Positions 1 through 6,039 of a DNA stretch of 12,288 bases are shown here, piece by piece. The first letter of the stretch is position 1, and each line of letters begins with the position of its first letter. Below the pieces are notes generated by a model. The model saw nothing but the letters and a program-made list of their open reading frames with translations. It was not told the origin of the DNA and ran no database searches. The position numbers and the translations under genes were made by a program. This DNA comes from Anaerolineaceae bacterium (GTDB lineage Bacteria; Chloroflexota; Anaerolineae; Anaerolineales; Anaerolineaceae): positions 1-12,288 of the forward strand of contig DAIEPS010000030.1 in NCBI GenBank assembly GCA_027348305.1. The letters are read 5' to 3'.

Positions 1-1
1 A

Positions 2-1708
2 TTAAAGCTGACTAAAGCCAAGAGTAAAAGCGAATTGTTCAAAAAAATGGACCGCGTTCTGGATGTCAGCTTTGCCAGTGAATTCCTGTCCGAAATTCTC
101 AACATCGCTGAAAATAAAACTGAATTTGAATGGGAAGGCACCAACAATACCGTGGATGGATCCCCGATTATTGTTAACATGCGCTGGACGGTAGTTGAAG
201 GATTTGAGAAATCACTGTCCAAGGTCATTGTTTCAATGATCGATGTCACGAAAAGCAAAAAAGCGGAGGCTGAACTTCTGGCAAGTGAAGAAAGATATCG
301 AAGCCTGGTGGATAACCTGGGTGAAGGTATCGTTATCATCGATCAAAACACAAAATTCCTTTTTGCGAATCACAGTGCCAATTCAATTTTTGGCTTTACC
401 AAAGGAACACTTGAAAAAACAAAACTCAATGATTTCATAAGATCTGATTCACAAGAATTCATCAATCAGCAAATTGGAACATTAAAAGCAGGAGAATCCA
501 ATACTTTTGAATTGGAAATTGTCAGGCAGGATGGTGAACATCGTTTTGTTCAAATATTCGCCAGACCCCAATTTGACACAGATCACAATTTTACGGGTAC
601 TTTTGGCATTATTCATGACATCACTGAACGAAAGAAAGCAGAAGAAAAACGTATCCTGCGTTCGCGCTTTGAGGAAATGCTGACCAATATTTCGACACGC
701 TTCATTAACGTTGATAACGAAGATATTGATAACGAGATCAATTCGGTTTTGAAACACATCGGGCAATTTGAGAACGTTGATCGAACCTATGTGTTCAGAA
801 TAGATCAAAAAACCAAGACTATGAGCAACACACACGAATGGTGCAAAGAAGGCATCACGCCTAAGATACGCGATGTGCAAAACCTGCCCATTCACAATTA
901 CCCCTGGTTTATTGAACAGATCACCTGTGACCCATTGATCATCAGCAGGGTAAACGATCTGCCTCCTTCAGCTTCGCTCGAGAAAAAACTTTTCCAAACT
1001 CACGGCATCCAATCTCTGGCAAACTTCCCAATGTGGGTCAATCTTGAACTGGTGGGATTCGTTGGCTTTGACGCAGTAAGCGATGAGCATACCTGGGATA
1101 TGGAAAACATCGCCATGTTGCAGCAGTTTGCCAACATCATCAGTAACGCCATTGAAAGATCCAGGCTGTTGAGAATTCTTGAGGATCGTGCCGTTCGTGA
1201 TGAATTAACCAACGTGTTGAACCGCCGCGGGTTCCTGCAGATCGCGAATGCTGAGCTCATCAGAGGGCGCCGCTACAATCACCCGATCGGGATGATCCTG
1301 CTAGACATGGACCATTTGAAGAGAATCAATGACACCTATGGGCATGCCGCAGGTGATATGGCCCTGGTGGAAATTTCAAAATTCTGCATAAAGAACACAC
1401 GTGAAATTGATGTCATCGGCCGATGGGGCGGTGATGAGTTCGTGATCTTGCTGCCTGAAAGTGATGAAGAATCAACCATCCACGCAGCGACCAGGCTTCA
1501 ACAGAGCATCAGTGAGCATTCCATACACATCCTCGGACAAGATATTCAATTATCGATCAGTGCCGGTGTAGCCCTGGCCGGGAAAGATATATCGACAATC
1601 GATGAGTTATTTAAAAATGCCGACTCTGCCCTTTACCTGGCGAAAGAAGCCGGCCGCAACCGCATCAAAGCCTATCATGCCTTTGATCAAACCACACTCA
1701 GTTTTTAG
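2..1708 (+). CDS. PAS-PAS-GAF-GGDEF diguanylate cyclase (5' end cut by window edge)
   Basis: Probable sensor that makes cyclic di-GMP from two GTP. The frame is open to the left edge, and the residues before the first possible start (TTG at 35) still look like a PAS domain, so the true start lies outside the window. Numbering from TTG-35: end of a first PAS/PAC domain about 1-80; second PAS about 85-205, ending in a typical DITERKKAEE linker; GAF about 212-375; GGDEF domain about 385-545. The domain has the DELTNVLNRRGF entry motif (389-400), the metal-binding D424/D426 region, an intact GGDEF signature at 465-469 and an RxxD inhibitory I-site (R456, D459), so it should be active and product-inhibited. 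No transmembrane segment is seen in the visible part; it looks cytosolic. It is more AT-rich than the genes downstream. No clear terminator follows, and a functional link to the hydroxylase operon is not shown. Family call is firm; the ligand is unknown. Confidence 0.93.
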   Translation, partial: LKLTKAKSKSELFKKMDRVLDVSFASEFLSEILNIAENKTEFEWEGTNNTVDGSPIIVNMRWTVVEGFEKSLSKVIVSMIDVTKSKKAEAELLASEERYRSLVDNLGEGIVIIDQNTKFLFANHSANSIFGFTKGTLEKTKLNDFIRSDSQEFINQQIGTLKAGESNTFELEIVRQDGEHRFVQIFARPQFDTDHNFTGTFGIIHDITERKKAEEKRILRSRFEEMLTNISTRFINVDNEDIDNEINSVLKHIGQFENVDRTYVFRIDQKTKTMSNTHEWCKEGITPKIRDVQNLPIHNYPWFIEQITCDPLIISRVNDLPPSASLEKKLFQTHGIQSLANFPMWVNLELVGFVGFDAVSDEHTWDMENIAMLQQFANIISNAIERSRLLRILEDRAVRDELTNVLNRRGFLQIANAELIRGRRYNHPIGMILLDMDHLKRINDTYGHAAGDMALVEISKFCIKNTREIDVIGRWGGDEFVILLPESDEESTIHAATRLQQSISEHSIHILGQDIQLSISAGVALAGKDISTIDELFKNADSALYLAKEAGRNRIKAYHAFDQTTLSF

Positions 1709-1772
1709 CCTCAAATCAGTCGACAAGACTATTACATTTATCCCCTTTTGTCTGACAACTGAAATAACTTTC

Positions 1773-1801
1773 TTGAATTGGCAATTTATTCATGCTATCA
1801 T
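1773..1801 (+). promoter_or_regulatory. candidate extended -10 promoter with long leader
   Basis: TTGAAT (1773-1778), a 17-base spacer and TATCAT (1796-1801) make a good sigma70-like pair. A TG sits one base before the -10 (1793-1794), giving the extended -10 form TGnTATCAT. Transcription would begin near 1808, leaving a leader of about 220 bases before the FAD-subunit gene at 2030. This is sequence matching only; the AT-rich setting makes chance matches possible. Confidence 0.5.
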
Positions 1802-1878
1802 CGTTTAAGCGGTATTGTTTGATGATCTGAATTGTTTAGACTCTCTCAACACTTTTGTATTGATGAAATCCAGTAATC

Positions 1879-1886
1879 AAGGAGGT
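1879..1886 (+). other. orphan Shine-Dalgarno-like sequence
   Basis: AAGGAGGT is a perfect anti-SD match but has no ATG, GTG or TTG at usable distance; the next TTG is at 1941 and the next ATG at 1952. It may be chance, a remnant of a lost gene, or a ribosome standby or regulatory site in the long leader. Confidence 0.3.
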
Positions 1887-1940
1887 CGGCTAACTAAACC
1901 CGCATTTAGAATATTCCCAGTTTTTAAATCCACAATTAGA

Positions 1941-1969
1941 TTGACCTTTTCATGATGAAAAGATTTAAT
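1941..1969 (+). promoter_or_regulatory. candidate promoter of the molybdenum hydroxylase operon
   Basis: TTGACC (1941-1946), a 17-base spacer and TTTAAT (1964-1969) form a near-consensus sigma70-like promoter, predicting a start near 1976 and a leader of about 50 bases before the ATG at 2030. The spacer is almost filled by a perfect inverted repeat (1946-1962), a layout expected for a regulator that acts on the RNA polymerase site itself. This is the best-placed promoter for the three genes 2030-5829. Confidence 0.6.
1946..1962. repeat. 17-bp inverted repeat (putative operator) in promoter spacer
   Basis: CTTTTCAT, one central G, then ATGAAAAG: perfect 8-bp arms with a 1-bp centre. It lies between the -35 and -10 elements of the promoter at 1941-1969, so a bound repressor would occlude polymerase. 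No regulator gene is present in the window to assign it to. Confidence 0.5.
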
Positions 1970-2029
1970 CAATAGCAATTCATCCAGCCGTTAGGTTGGA
2001 AACCCGTAAACTCAAAGACAGGACATACT

Positions 2030-2923
2030 ATGATTAATCCGCATCCAGGACTACCAGAATTACAGTATGTAAAACCCGCAACCCTAAAAGAAGCCAGCAA
2101 ATTCCTGGCTGAAAACGTGGGAACTGCGAAACCTTATTCAGGAGGTACCGATAGTTTTGTTCGCCTCCGCGATGGGGTCTTAAAACTGGACTACCTTGTA
2201 GATATTAAGGGATTGGAAGGTACCAAAGAATTGTCCTTTGACTCTAAAAAAGGACTCACCATTGGCGCCGCAATTACCATGAACCAGGTGGCTTGCCATC
2301 CTGATGTTATTAAACATTACCCGAATCTGGCTGAAGCCGCCGGATCAGTGGCGAGTTATCAATTGCGAAATCGCGCCACCATTATCGGTAACATCTGCAA
2401 TGCATCTCCTGCAGGTGACACCATCGGAACCTGTATGATCCTCGATGGCGTCCTCAAAGTCCACGGCGTGGATGGCGTTCGCGATGTGCCTCTCAACAGC
2501 TTCTTCCTTGCTCCAGGACGCACCGTATTAAAACCCGGAGATGTCGTGGTTGCCATTCACCTGCCTCCTCCCCCCAAGGGTCTGGTCGGCACATACAAAA
2601 AACTCGGCAGAAACCGCATCGGAGACCTCTCGATCGTTGGTGTAGCTGTTGCAGCGTATCCAAGCTCCGATAGTGCTTCAGGTTACCGGTTCCGCATTGC
2701 ACTCGCCTCCGTCGCTCCAGTCCCATTTGAATCTTTCAAGGCTGAAGGCGTCCTTTCAGGCAAAAAGATCACTGCCGAATTGATCGATGAAGCAGCCGTG
2801 GCGGCCATGGATTCTGTGACCCCCATCGATGATGTGCGCGGATCAGCTCGTTATCGCAAACAAATGGTTAAGAACCTGACTCGTGAAGCGCTCACAGAAG
2901 TCTGGACGAAACTCAGCAAATAG
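2030..2923 (+). CDS. molybdenum hydroxylase, FAD-binding medium subunit (xanthine dehydrogenase / CoxM family)
   Basis: Carries electrons from the iron-sulfur subunit through FAD to a soluble acceptor in a heterotrimeric molybdenum hydroxylase. 297 aa, the usual length for this subunit. The N-terminal FAD-binding (vanillyl-alcohol-oxidase-like) domain has the GGTD phosphate-binding loop at 38-41 within YSGGTDSFVRLRDG, and the second flavin motif at about 112-131, RNRATIIGNICNASPAGDT. The CO dehydrogenase flavoprotein C-terminal domain follows (about 185-290), with its usual conserved DVRGSARYR segment. No [4Fe-4S] insertion of the 4-hydroxybenzoyl-CoA reductase beta type is evident: there is no cysteine-rich loop. 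First gene of a medium-small-large operon. Start chosen at ATG 2030 with AGGA upstream; the residues after it begin the conserved ELQYVKPATLKEA region. The acceptor (NAD, ferredoxin or other) cannot be told from sequence. Confidence 0.93.
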   Translation: MINPHPGLPELQYVKPATLKEASKFLAENVGTAKPYSGGTDSFVRLRDGVLKLDYLVDIKGLEGTKELSFDSKKGLTIGAAITMNQVACHPDVIKHYPNLAEAAGSVASYQLRNRATIIGNICNASPAGDTIGTCMILDGVLKVHGVDGVRDVPLNSFFLAPGRTVLKPGDVVVAIHLPPPPKGLVGTYKKLGRNRIGDLSIVGVAVAAYPSSDSASGYRFRIALASVAPVPFESFKAEGVLSGKKITAELIDEAAVAAMDSVTPIDDVRGSARYRKQMVKNLTREALTEVWTKLSK

Positions 2924-2959
2924 CCTTATGGGCTGTTTGATCCTGTTCAGGAGGTAATA

Positions 2960-3421
2960 ATGACTTTGAAAACCATCACTCTCACCGTCAATGATATGGT
3001 TGAAACGGTGGATGTTCCCCAGAATATGACGTTACTCCAGATGATCCGCGAGAAACTCTCACTCACCGGAACCAAGAACGGTTGTTCAGCCGGTGAATGC
3101 GGAGCCTGCACGGTTTTAATGAATGGCGAACCCGTCAACAGCTGCATGGTTTTGGCTGCTGAATGTGAAGGCGCCACGATCGTCACCGTTGAAGGATTGG
3201 CCAAAGGTGGCAAGTTGAGCAAGTTGCAAGAAGCCATTGTCAAAGCCGGTGGTGTTCAGTGCGGCTTCTGCACCCCAGGCATGTTGATTTCTGCCACAGC
3301 TCTGTTAAACCGCAACCCCCATCCTACTGACACTGAAATCCGATCTGCCATCGTTGGCAACCTGTGCCGCTGCACGGGTTACGTCCGTATCGTGGATGGC
3401 ATCAAGATGGCGGCCAAATAG
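2960..3421 (+). CDS. molybdenum hydroxylase, [2Fe-2S] small subunit (CoxS family)
   Basis: Two-cluster iron-sulfur subunit that wires the molybdenum site to FAD. 153 aa, typical for the family. The N-terminal plant-ferredoxin-type domain holds its cluster with C42, C47, C50 and C62 (GCSAGECGAC, then SC). The C-terminal helical [2Fe-2S]-binding domain has the second set, C101, C104, C136 and C138 (CGFC and CRC, followed by TGY). All eight ligands are present, so it should be functional. The ATG at 2960 is preceded by a strong AGGAGGT. It lies 36 bases after the FAD-subunit gene and 53 bases before the large-subunit gene, consistent with one transcript. Confidence 0.96.
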   Translation: MTLKTITLTVNDMVETVDVPQNMTLLQMIREKLSLTGTKNGCSAGECGACTVLMNGEPVNSCMVLAAECEGATIVTVEGLAKGGKLSKLQEAIVKAGGVQCGFCTPGMLISATALLNRNPHPTDTEIRSAIVGNLCRCTGYVRIVDGIKMAAK

Positions 3422-3474
3422 GCTCGCAGGTCGATCAGATTCAGGATAGGTGAAATCAACCAAGGAGCCAAATT

Positions 3475-5829
3475 ATGGCAAACGCAAAATCAAAAGAACA
3501 AGTTAGTCCAATCGGCGCCGATCTGCCGCGTAATGATGTTTATGAAAAAGTAACCGGTACAGCGGTTTATACAGATGACTTTCAATTTGGCAATAAATTG
3601 CTCTTTGCTCGTGCCAAACGCAGCCCATATCCGCATGCTTTGATCAAGAAAATTGATACCAGCAAAGCCGAAAAGCTGCCTGGTGTTAAAGTTGTGGTCA
3701 CCGGCAAAGATTTCCCCAATCGCATTGGTCTTTATCTTCAAGATAAGACCATTTTCGCCACGGACCGTGTTCGTTTCATCGGTGAACCGGTGGCCGCAGT
3801 AGCTGCCATCAGCGATGAAGTCGCCATGAAAGCCTGTGACCTCATCGAAGTGGAATATGAAGAACTTGAGGCCGTATTCGATGCGGAATTCGGCGCTTCA
3901 GACAAAGCCCCCTTGATCCACCCCGATCTTGAAAACTATGTCTGCCCCAATTTCATTTTCCCCAAAGCAAAAACCAACATTGCCAACCATTTCAAGATTC
4001 GCAAGGGTAATGTCTCTGCCGCCTGGGAAAAATGTGCACATATTGTGGAACGCTCGTTTAAAGTTCCCCATATCCAGCATGTGCCCATCGAAACCCACAT
4101 TGCCGTCGCCCAAATGGACGAAAAAGGTAAAGTGACCGTTTGGGCTTCTTCTCAATCTCCATTTGCCCAACGCAACCTGATCGCGCACGCCCTGCATATT
4201 TCTCAAAGCGACCTGCGCGTGATCGCACCTCTCGTGGGCGGCGGTTTTGGTTCCAAAGCCGGCGTCACCATGGAAGCCATCCCCGTGGCCCTGGCAACCA
4301 AATGCAAGGGCTGGCCGGTGAAATTCATTCTGACCCGCGAAGAAGAGTTCTATACCAACTTCGTCCGCCAGGGCTTGACCATTCATGTAAAAGTCGGATG
4401 CGACAAAGAAGGCAACCTGCTCGCGCTCAAGAATATGATGTACTGGGACGGCGGAGCTTCTACTGAGTACGGCACAAACGTCACCCGCGCCGGCGGCTAT
4501 TCCAGCTCAGGCCCGTATGACATCCCCAACGTTGAGACGGATAGCATCTGCGTTTATACCAACCACCCCATCGGCGGCGCCTACCGCGGATTCGGCATGT
4601 CTGAACTTCACACTGGTTTGGACCAGGCCATTGATGAATTGGCCGAAAAAGCCGGCATCGACAAGGTCAGCTTCCTCAAGAGAAACGGCGTGACCGAAGG
4701 CGATGTTCTTGTGACCGGCTTGATCATGCACAAAAACGGTATCCAGGAATGTATCGATAATGTCGCCAAATCTTTGAAATTCAACGAAAAAGAAAAACCC
4801 TCGTCCGCTGACCGCCTGCGCGGTAAAGGCATCGCCATCATGTGGAAAGCCCCCGCCATGCCCCCCAACCCCGGTTCAAGTGCCTGGGTTGAAATGGCTG
4901 AAGACGGCAACGTGACTGTCGGCCTCGGCGGACAGGAAATCGGGCAGGGTACCTTTACCGTCATGGCTCAGATGGCTGCGGCCGCTTTGGGTGTGCCTTA
5001 CGAAAAAGTGCGCATCGCAGGCCCCGTAGACACACAATACAGCCCCTACGAATGGCAGACCGTAGCCAGCCGTCTCACCTGGAGCATGGGTAACGCGGTT
5101 GTTTTGGCTGCCAAAGACGCCCGTCGCCAGATCCTTGACGTGGTTGCCGAAGCCTGGAAGGAAAACACCGAAGACCTCGATATCATCAATGGTGTGGTCG
5201 TATCATACAAGAGCGAACGCGAGACCTCCCTTGAGAATATCGTCATCTACGGTATGCCCAAAGACAACAACGAAGGTTGGATGGGTGGTCCGATCGTTGG
5301 ACGCGGTTCATTCATGCCCAAGTACGTCACCAACCTTGACGCCGAAACCGGTCAGGGTCCCCGCGCCGTGGTGCATTACACCGTTGGCTGCGAAGGTCTC
5401 GATATCGAGCTCGACAAAAACACAGGCACCATCTACGTGCTCAAGGGCGCTGCCTCCTTCGATGTCGGGAAAGCCATCAACCCCACCCTGGTTAAGGCAC
5501 AGGTCGAAGGCGGTTTCGCCCAAGGCTTAAGCTCTGCCATGTTTGAAGAGATCAAACTGGTCAAGGGTGTGATGACCAACCCAAGTTTCGTCGATTATCG
5601 CATTGCCACCGCTCCAGACATGGATTTCCCCCTGGATACGCCATTCGTCGAAGTTCCACAGGATGATGGCCCTTGGGGTGCCCGTGGTGTTGGAGAACAC
5701 CCAATGGTGCCTACAATTGCAGCTCTCGGCAACGCGATTTATGACGCCACCGGCATCCGCCTGACCAACCCGCCCTACTCGGCAGAAAAGATTTATCTGG
5801 CCATGTTGGATAAGGGAATAGTCAAGTAA
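3475..5829 (+). CDS. molybdenum hydroxylase, molybdopterin-binding large subunit (xanthine dehydrogenase family)
   Basis: Catalytic subunit that binds the molybdopterin-cytosine-dinucleotide-type cofactor and hydroxylates a substrate carbon using water. 784 aa, normal for stand-alone large subunits. The aldehyde oxidase/xanthine dehydrogenase a/b hammerhead domain is at about 20-135 and the molybdopterin-binding domains follow. Visible motifs are GGGFG at 255-259, GGAYRGFG at 367-374, GGQEIGQG at 485-492 and the C-terminal GVGE with the expected catalytic base E741. The active-site loop is AYRGFG, as in purine and N-heterocycle hydroxylases, and not the AYRCSF loop with the copper-binding Cys of CO dehydrogenase, so CO oxidation is unlikely. 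No signal peptide. AAGGAG lies nine bases before ATG 3475. Substrate is unknown; candidates by family are purines, nicotinate-like N-heterocycles or aldehydes. Last gene of its operon, followed directly by a terminator. Confidence 0.93.
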   Translation: MANAKSKEQVSPIGADLPRNDVYEKVTGTAVYTDDFQFGNKLLFARAKRSPYPHALIKKIDTSKAEKLPGVKVVVTGKDFPNRIGLYLQDKTIFATDRVRFIGEPVAAVAAISDEVAMKACDLIEVEYEELEAVFDAEFGASDKAPLIHPDLENYVCPNFIFPKAKTNIANHFKIRKGNVSAAWEKCAHIVERSFKVPHIQHVPIETHIAVAQMDEKGKVTVWASSQSPFAQRNLIAHALHISQSDLRVIAPLVGGGFGSKAGVTMEAIPVALATKCKGWPVKFILTREEEFYTNFVRQGLTIHVKVGCDKEGNLLALKNMMYWDGGASTEYGTNVTRAGGYSSSGPYDIPNVETDSICVYTNHPIGGAYRGFGMSELHTGLDQAIDELAEKAGIDKVSFLKRNGVTEGDVLVTGLIMHKNGIQECIDNVAKSLKFNEKEKPSSADRLRGKGIAIMWKAPAMPPNPGSSAWVEMAEDGNVTVGLGGQEIGQGTFTVMAQMAAAALGVPYEKVRIAGPVDTQYSPYEWQTVASRLTWSMGNAVVLAAKDARRQILDVVAEAWKENTEDLDIINGVVVSYKSERETSLENIVIYGMPKDNNEGWMGGPIVGRGSFMPKYVTNLDAETGQGPRAVVHYTVGCEGLDIELDKNTGTIYVLKGAASFDVGKAINPTLVKAQVEGGFAQGLSSAMFEEIKLVKGVMTNPSFVDYRIATAPDMDFPLDTPFVEVPQDDGPWGARGVGEHPMVPTIAALGNAIYDATGIRLTNPPYSAEKIYLAMLDKGIVK

Positions 5830-5840
5830 ATTGCAACAGA

Positions 5841-5872
5841 AACCGTGTCGGAGTGATCCGGCACGGTTTTTT
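5841..5872 (+). terminator. rho-independent terminator of the hydroxylase operon
   Basis: The stem ACCGTGTCGGA pairs with TCCGGCACGGT (one G-U pair), extended by A-T pairs, with loop GTGA (5853-5856) and a run of six T at 5867-5872. It begins 11 bases after the large-subunit stop, so transcription of the hydroxylase genes should end here and the decarboxylase genes need their own promoter. Confidence 0.92.
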
Positions 5873-5896
5873 CATTGTTTCATCGTTGATTGCACA

Positions 5897-5930
5897 AAAA
5901 TGACTGTCACTTGCAAAAGTCAGTCATTTT
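5897..5930. repeat. long hairpin upstream of the decarboxylase operon
   Basis: AAAATGACTG (5897-5906) pairs perfectly with CAGTCATTTT (5921-5930). Inside, ACTT and AAGT (5909-5912, 5917-5920) pair to close a GCAA loop of the GNRA type, leaving only a TC bulge. The A-run on one side and T-run on the other let it act as a weak terminator in either direction. As DNA it could instead be a binding site. It sits upstream of the promoter at 5969-5997 and so outside that transcript. Confidence 0.5.
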
Positions 5931-5968
5931 ACATGACAATCAACCATAGAGGATGCTATATGTATCAC

Positions 5969-5997
5969 TTGATATGTCTGACATTCAGACGTACATT
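5969..5997 (+). promoter_or_regulatory. candidate promoter of the decarboxylase operon with inverted repeat in spacer
   Basis: TTGATA (5969-5974), a 17-base spacer and TACATT (5992-5997). The spacer contains GTCTGA, CAT, TCAGAC (5976-5990), a perfect 6-bp inverted repeat centred on 5983. Predicted transcript start near 6004, about 35 bases before the ATG at 6040. The terminator upstream makes a promoter in this gap necessary, which supports the call. Confidence 0.6.
5976..5990. repeat. inverted repeat GTCTGA-CAT-TCAGAC (putative operator)
   Basis: Perfect 6-bp arms around a 3-bp centre, with an outer A-T match at 5974/5992. It lies between -35 and -10 of the promoter at 5969-5997, so binding would block polymerase. 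The half-site differs from that of the repeat at 1946-1962, so the two operons need not share a regulator. Confidence 0.45.
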
Positions 5998-6029
5998 ATT
6001 AATCAGAAAACGAATGAATTAAAATCCAC

Positions 6030-6035
6030 GGAGGT
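6030..6035 (+). promoter_or_regulatory. ribosome binding site fixing the carboxyltransferase start
   Basis: GGAGGT lies four bases before ATG 6040. The same frame is open upstream to ATG 5953, but that start would place the promoter inside the gene and has no comparable site, so 6040 is preferred. Confidence 0.85.
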
Positions 6036-6039
6036 AGTA

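Larger units (their letters stand above)
1709..2029. other. 321-bp intergenic region, AT-rich, with candidate regulatory sites
   Basis: No convincing gene is present. The stretch holds two sigma70-like promoters reading right (1773-1801 and 1941-1969), a 17-bp inverted repeat inside the second, an isolated perfect Shine-Dalgarno string at 1879-1886, and a direct repeat ATTGTTT at 1814-1820 and 1831-1837. A weak hairpin (1719-1726 with 1748-1756, one bulged base, 21-nt loop) follows the cyclase gene but has no T-run. The gene at 2030 is preceded by a modest AGGA six bases before its ATG. Confidence 0.7.

Noticed and set aside
1719..1756. Possible terminator after the diguanylate cyclase gene
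   Set aside because: The stem is only 8 bp with a bulge and a 21-base loop, and no T-run follows.
1863..1955. Short 30-codon frame in the leader of the hydroxylase operon
   Set aside because: No ribosome binding site precedes its ATG; the strong AAGGAGGT lies inside it rather than before it, and the peptide has no recognisable character.
3898..4386. Antisense open frame of 162 codons within the molybdopterin subunit gene
   Set aside because: The plus strand carries conserved family motifs (GGGFG) through this interval; the antisense frame is a shadow.
3475..5829. Aerobic CO dehydrogenase (CoxL) identity
   Set aside because: Gene order medium-small-large fits, but the active-site loop is AYRGFG and lacks the AYRCSF cysteine that binds copper, and no cox accessory genes are present.
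5953..6039. N-terminal extension of the carboxyltransferase from ATG 5953
   Set aside because: The extension contains the promoter region, shows no family similarity, and the GGAGGT site places translation start at 6040.
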